Below are positions 5,893 through 5,907 of a DNA stretch of 5,907 nt, one piece after another. This DNA is from Clostridiales bacterium UBA8153. GTDB taxonomy: Bacteria; Bacillota; Sulfobacillia; UBA8153. Every line of letters begins with the position of its first letter. The first letter of the stretch is position 1. The position numbers and the translations under genes were made by a program. The DNA lies in the NCBI GenBank assembly GCA_003449495.1, contig DMHJ01000179.1, positions 1 through 5,907 of the forward strand. The letters run 5' to 3'. The notes under the pieces are model-generated. The model saw nothing but the letters and a program-made list of their open reading frames with translations. It was not told where the DNA came from and did not search any database.

Positions 5893-5907
5893 CGCCGCGA
5901 CTTGCCT

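Noticed and set aside
1..5907. CRISPR array, insertion sequence, phage gene, tRNA or rRNA
   Set aside because: No regularly spaced repeats, transposase motifs, terminal inverted repeats or structured RNA signatures were seen on either strand. The gene order is that of an ordinary chromosomal housekeeping cluster.

Overview
The window is about 5.9 kb of GC-rich DNA (roughly 60-65% by eye). It carries a block of the conserved Firmicutes cluster known in Bacillus as rpsU-(yqeY)-nfeD(yqeZ)-floA(yqfA)-yqfC-yqfD-phoH-yqfF. Every gene I can support is on the minus strand, so the window reads right to left. High GC, frequent TTG/GTG starts, a flotillin-like FloA paired with a protease-type NfeD, and yqfC/yqfD relics suggest a Clostridia-like Firmicute, possibly of the Moorella/Desulfotomaculum kind. 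The genus cannot be fixed from this piece.

Right end (5907-5541): an exact-consensus sigma-A promoter (TTGACA, 17 nt, TATAAT) drives rpsU (ribosomal protein bS21), which starts at TTG. A GC-rich hairpin follows rpsU. yqeY, which lies between rpsU and nfeD in Bacillus, is absent here.

Middle (5540-2635): nfeD (membrane-anchored ClpP-class protease with a C-terminal OB-fold domain), floA (SPFH scaffold of membrane microdomains), and a 121-residue single-pass membrane protein of unknown function. The last two are 15 nt apart and look translationally coupled. A perfect 12-bp hairpin followed by a short T tract ends this unit.

Left-centre (2584-1124): the relics of yqfC and yqfD, two genes that in spore formers belong to the mother-cell sigma-E sporulation regulon. 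Protein similarity is clear but is scattered over all three minus frames. The yqfC relic has one frameshift and no good start codon. The yqfD relic has about eight disabling changes: a probable lost start, several indels, an in-frame TAG and a 10-bp tandem duplication. The genes on both sides are intact, so this looks like real, fairly recent gene decay rather than poor sequence.

Left end (1105-1): phoH, intact with Walker A and B motifs, overlaps by 4 nt (ATGA) the start of a gene running off the window. Position and its first 39 residues suggest the 7TM-HD protein PgpH/YqfF.

No rRNA, tRNA, CRISPR array, insertion sequence or phage gene was seen. The plus strand holds only antisense shadow ORFs. 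The most interesting point is selective loss of two sporulation genes inside an otherwise conserved housekeeping block.
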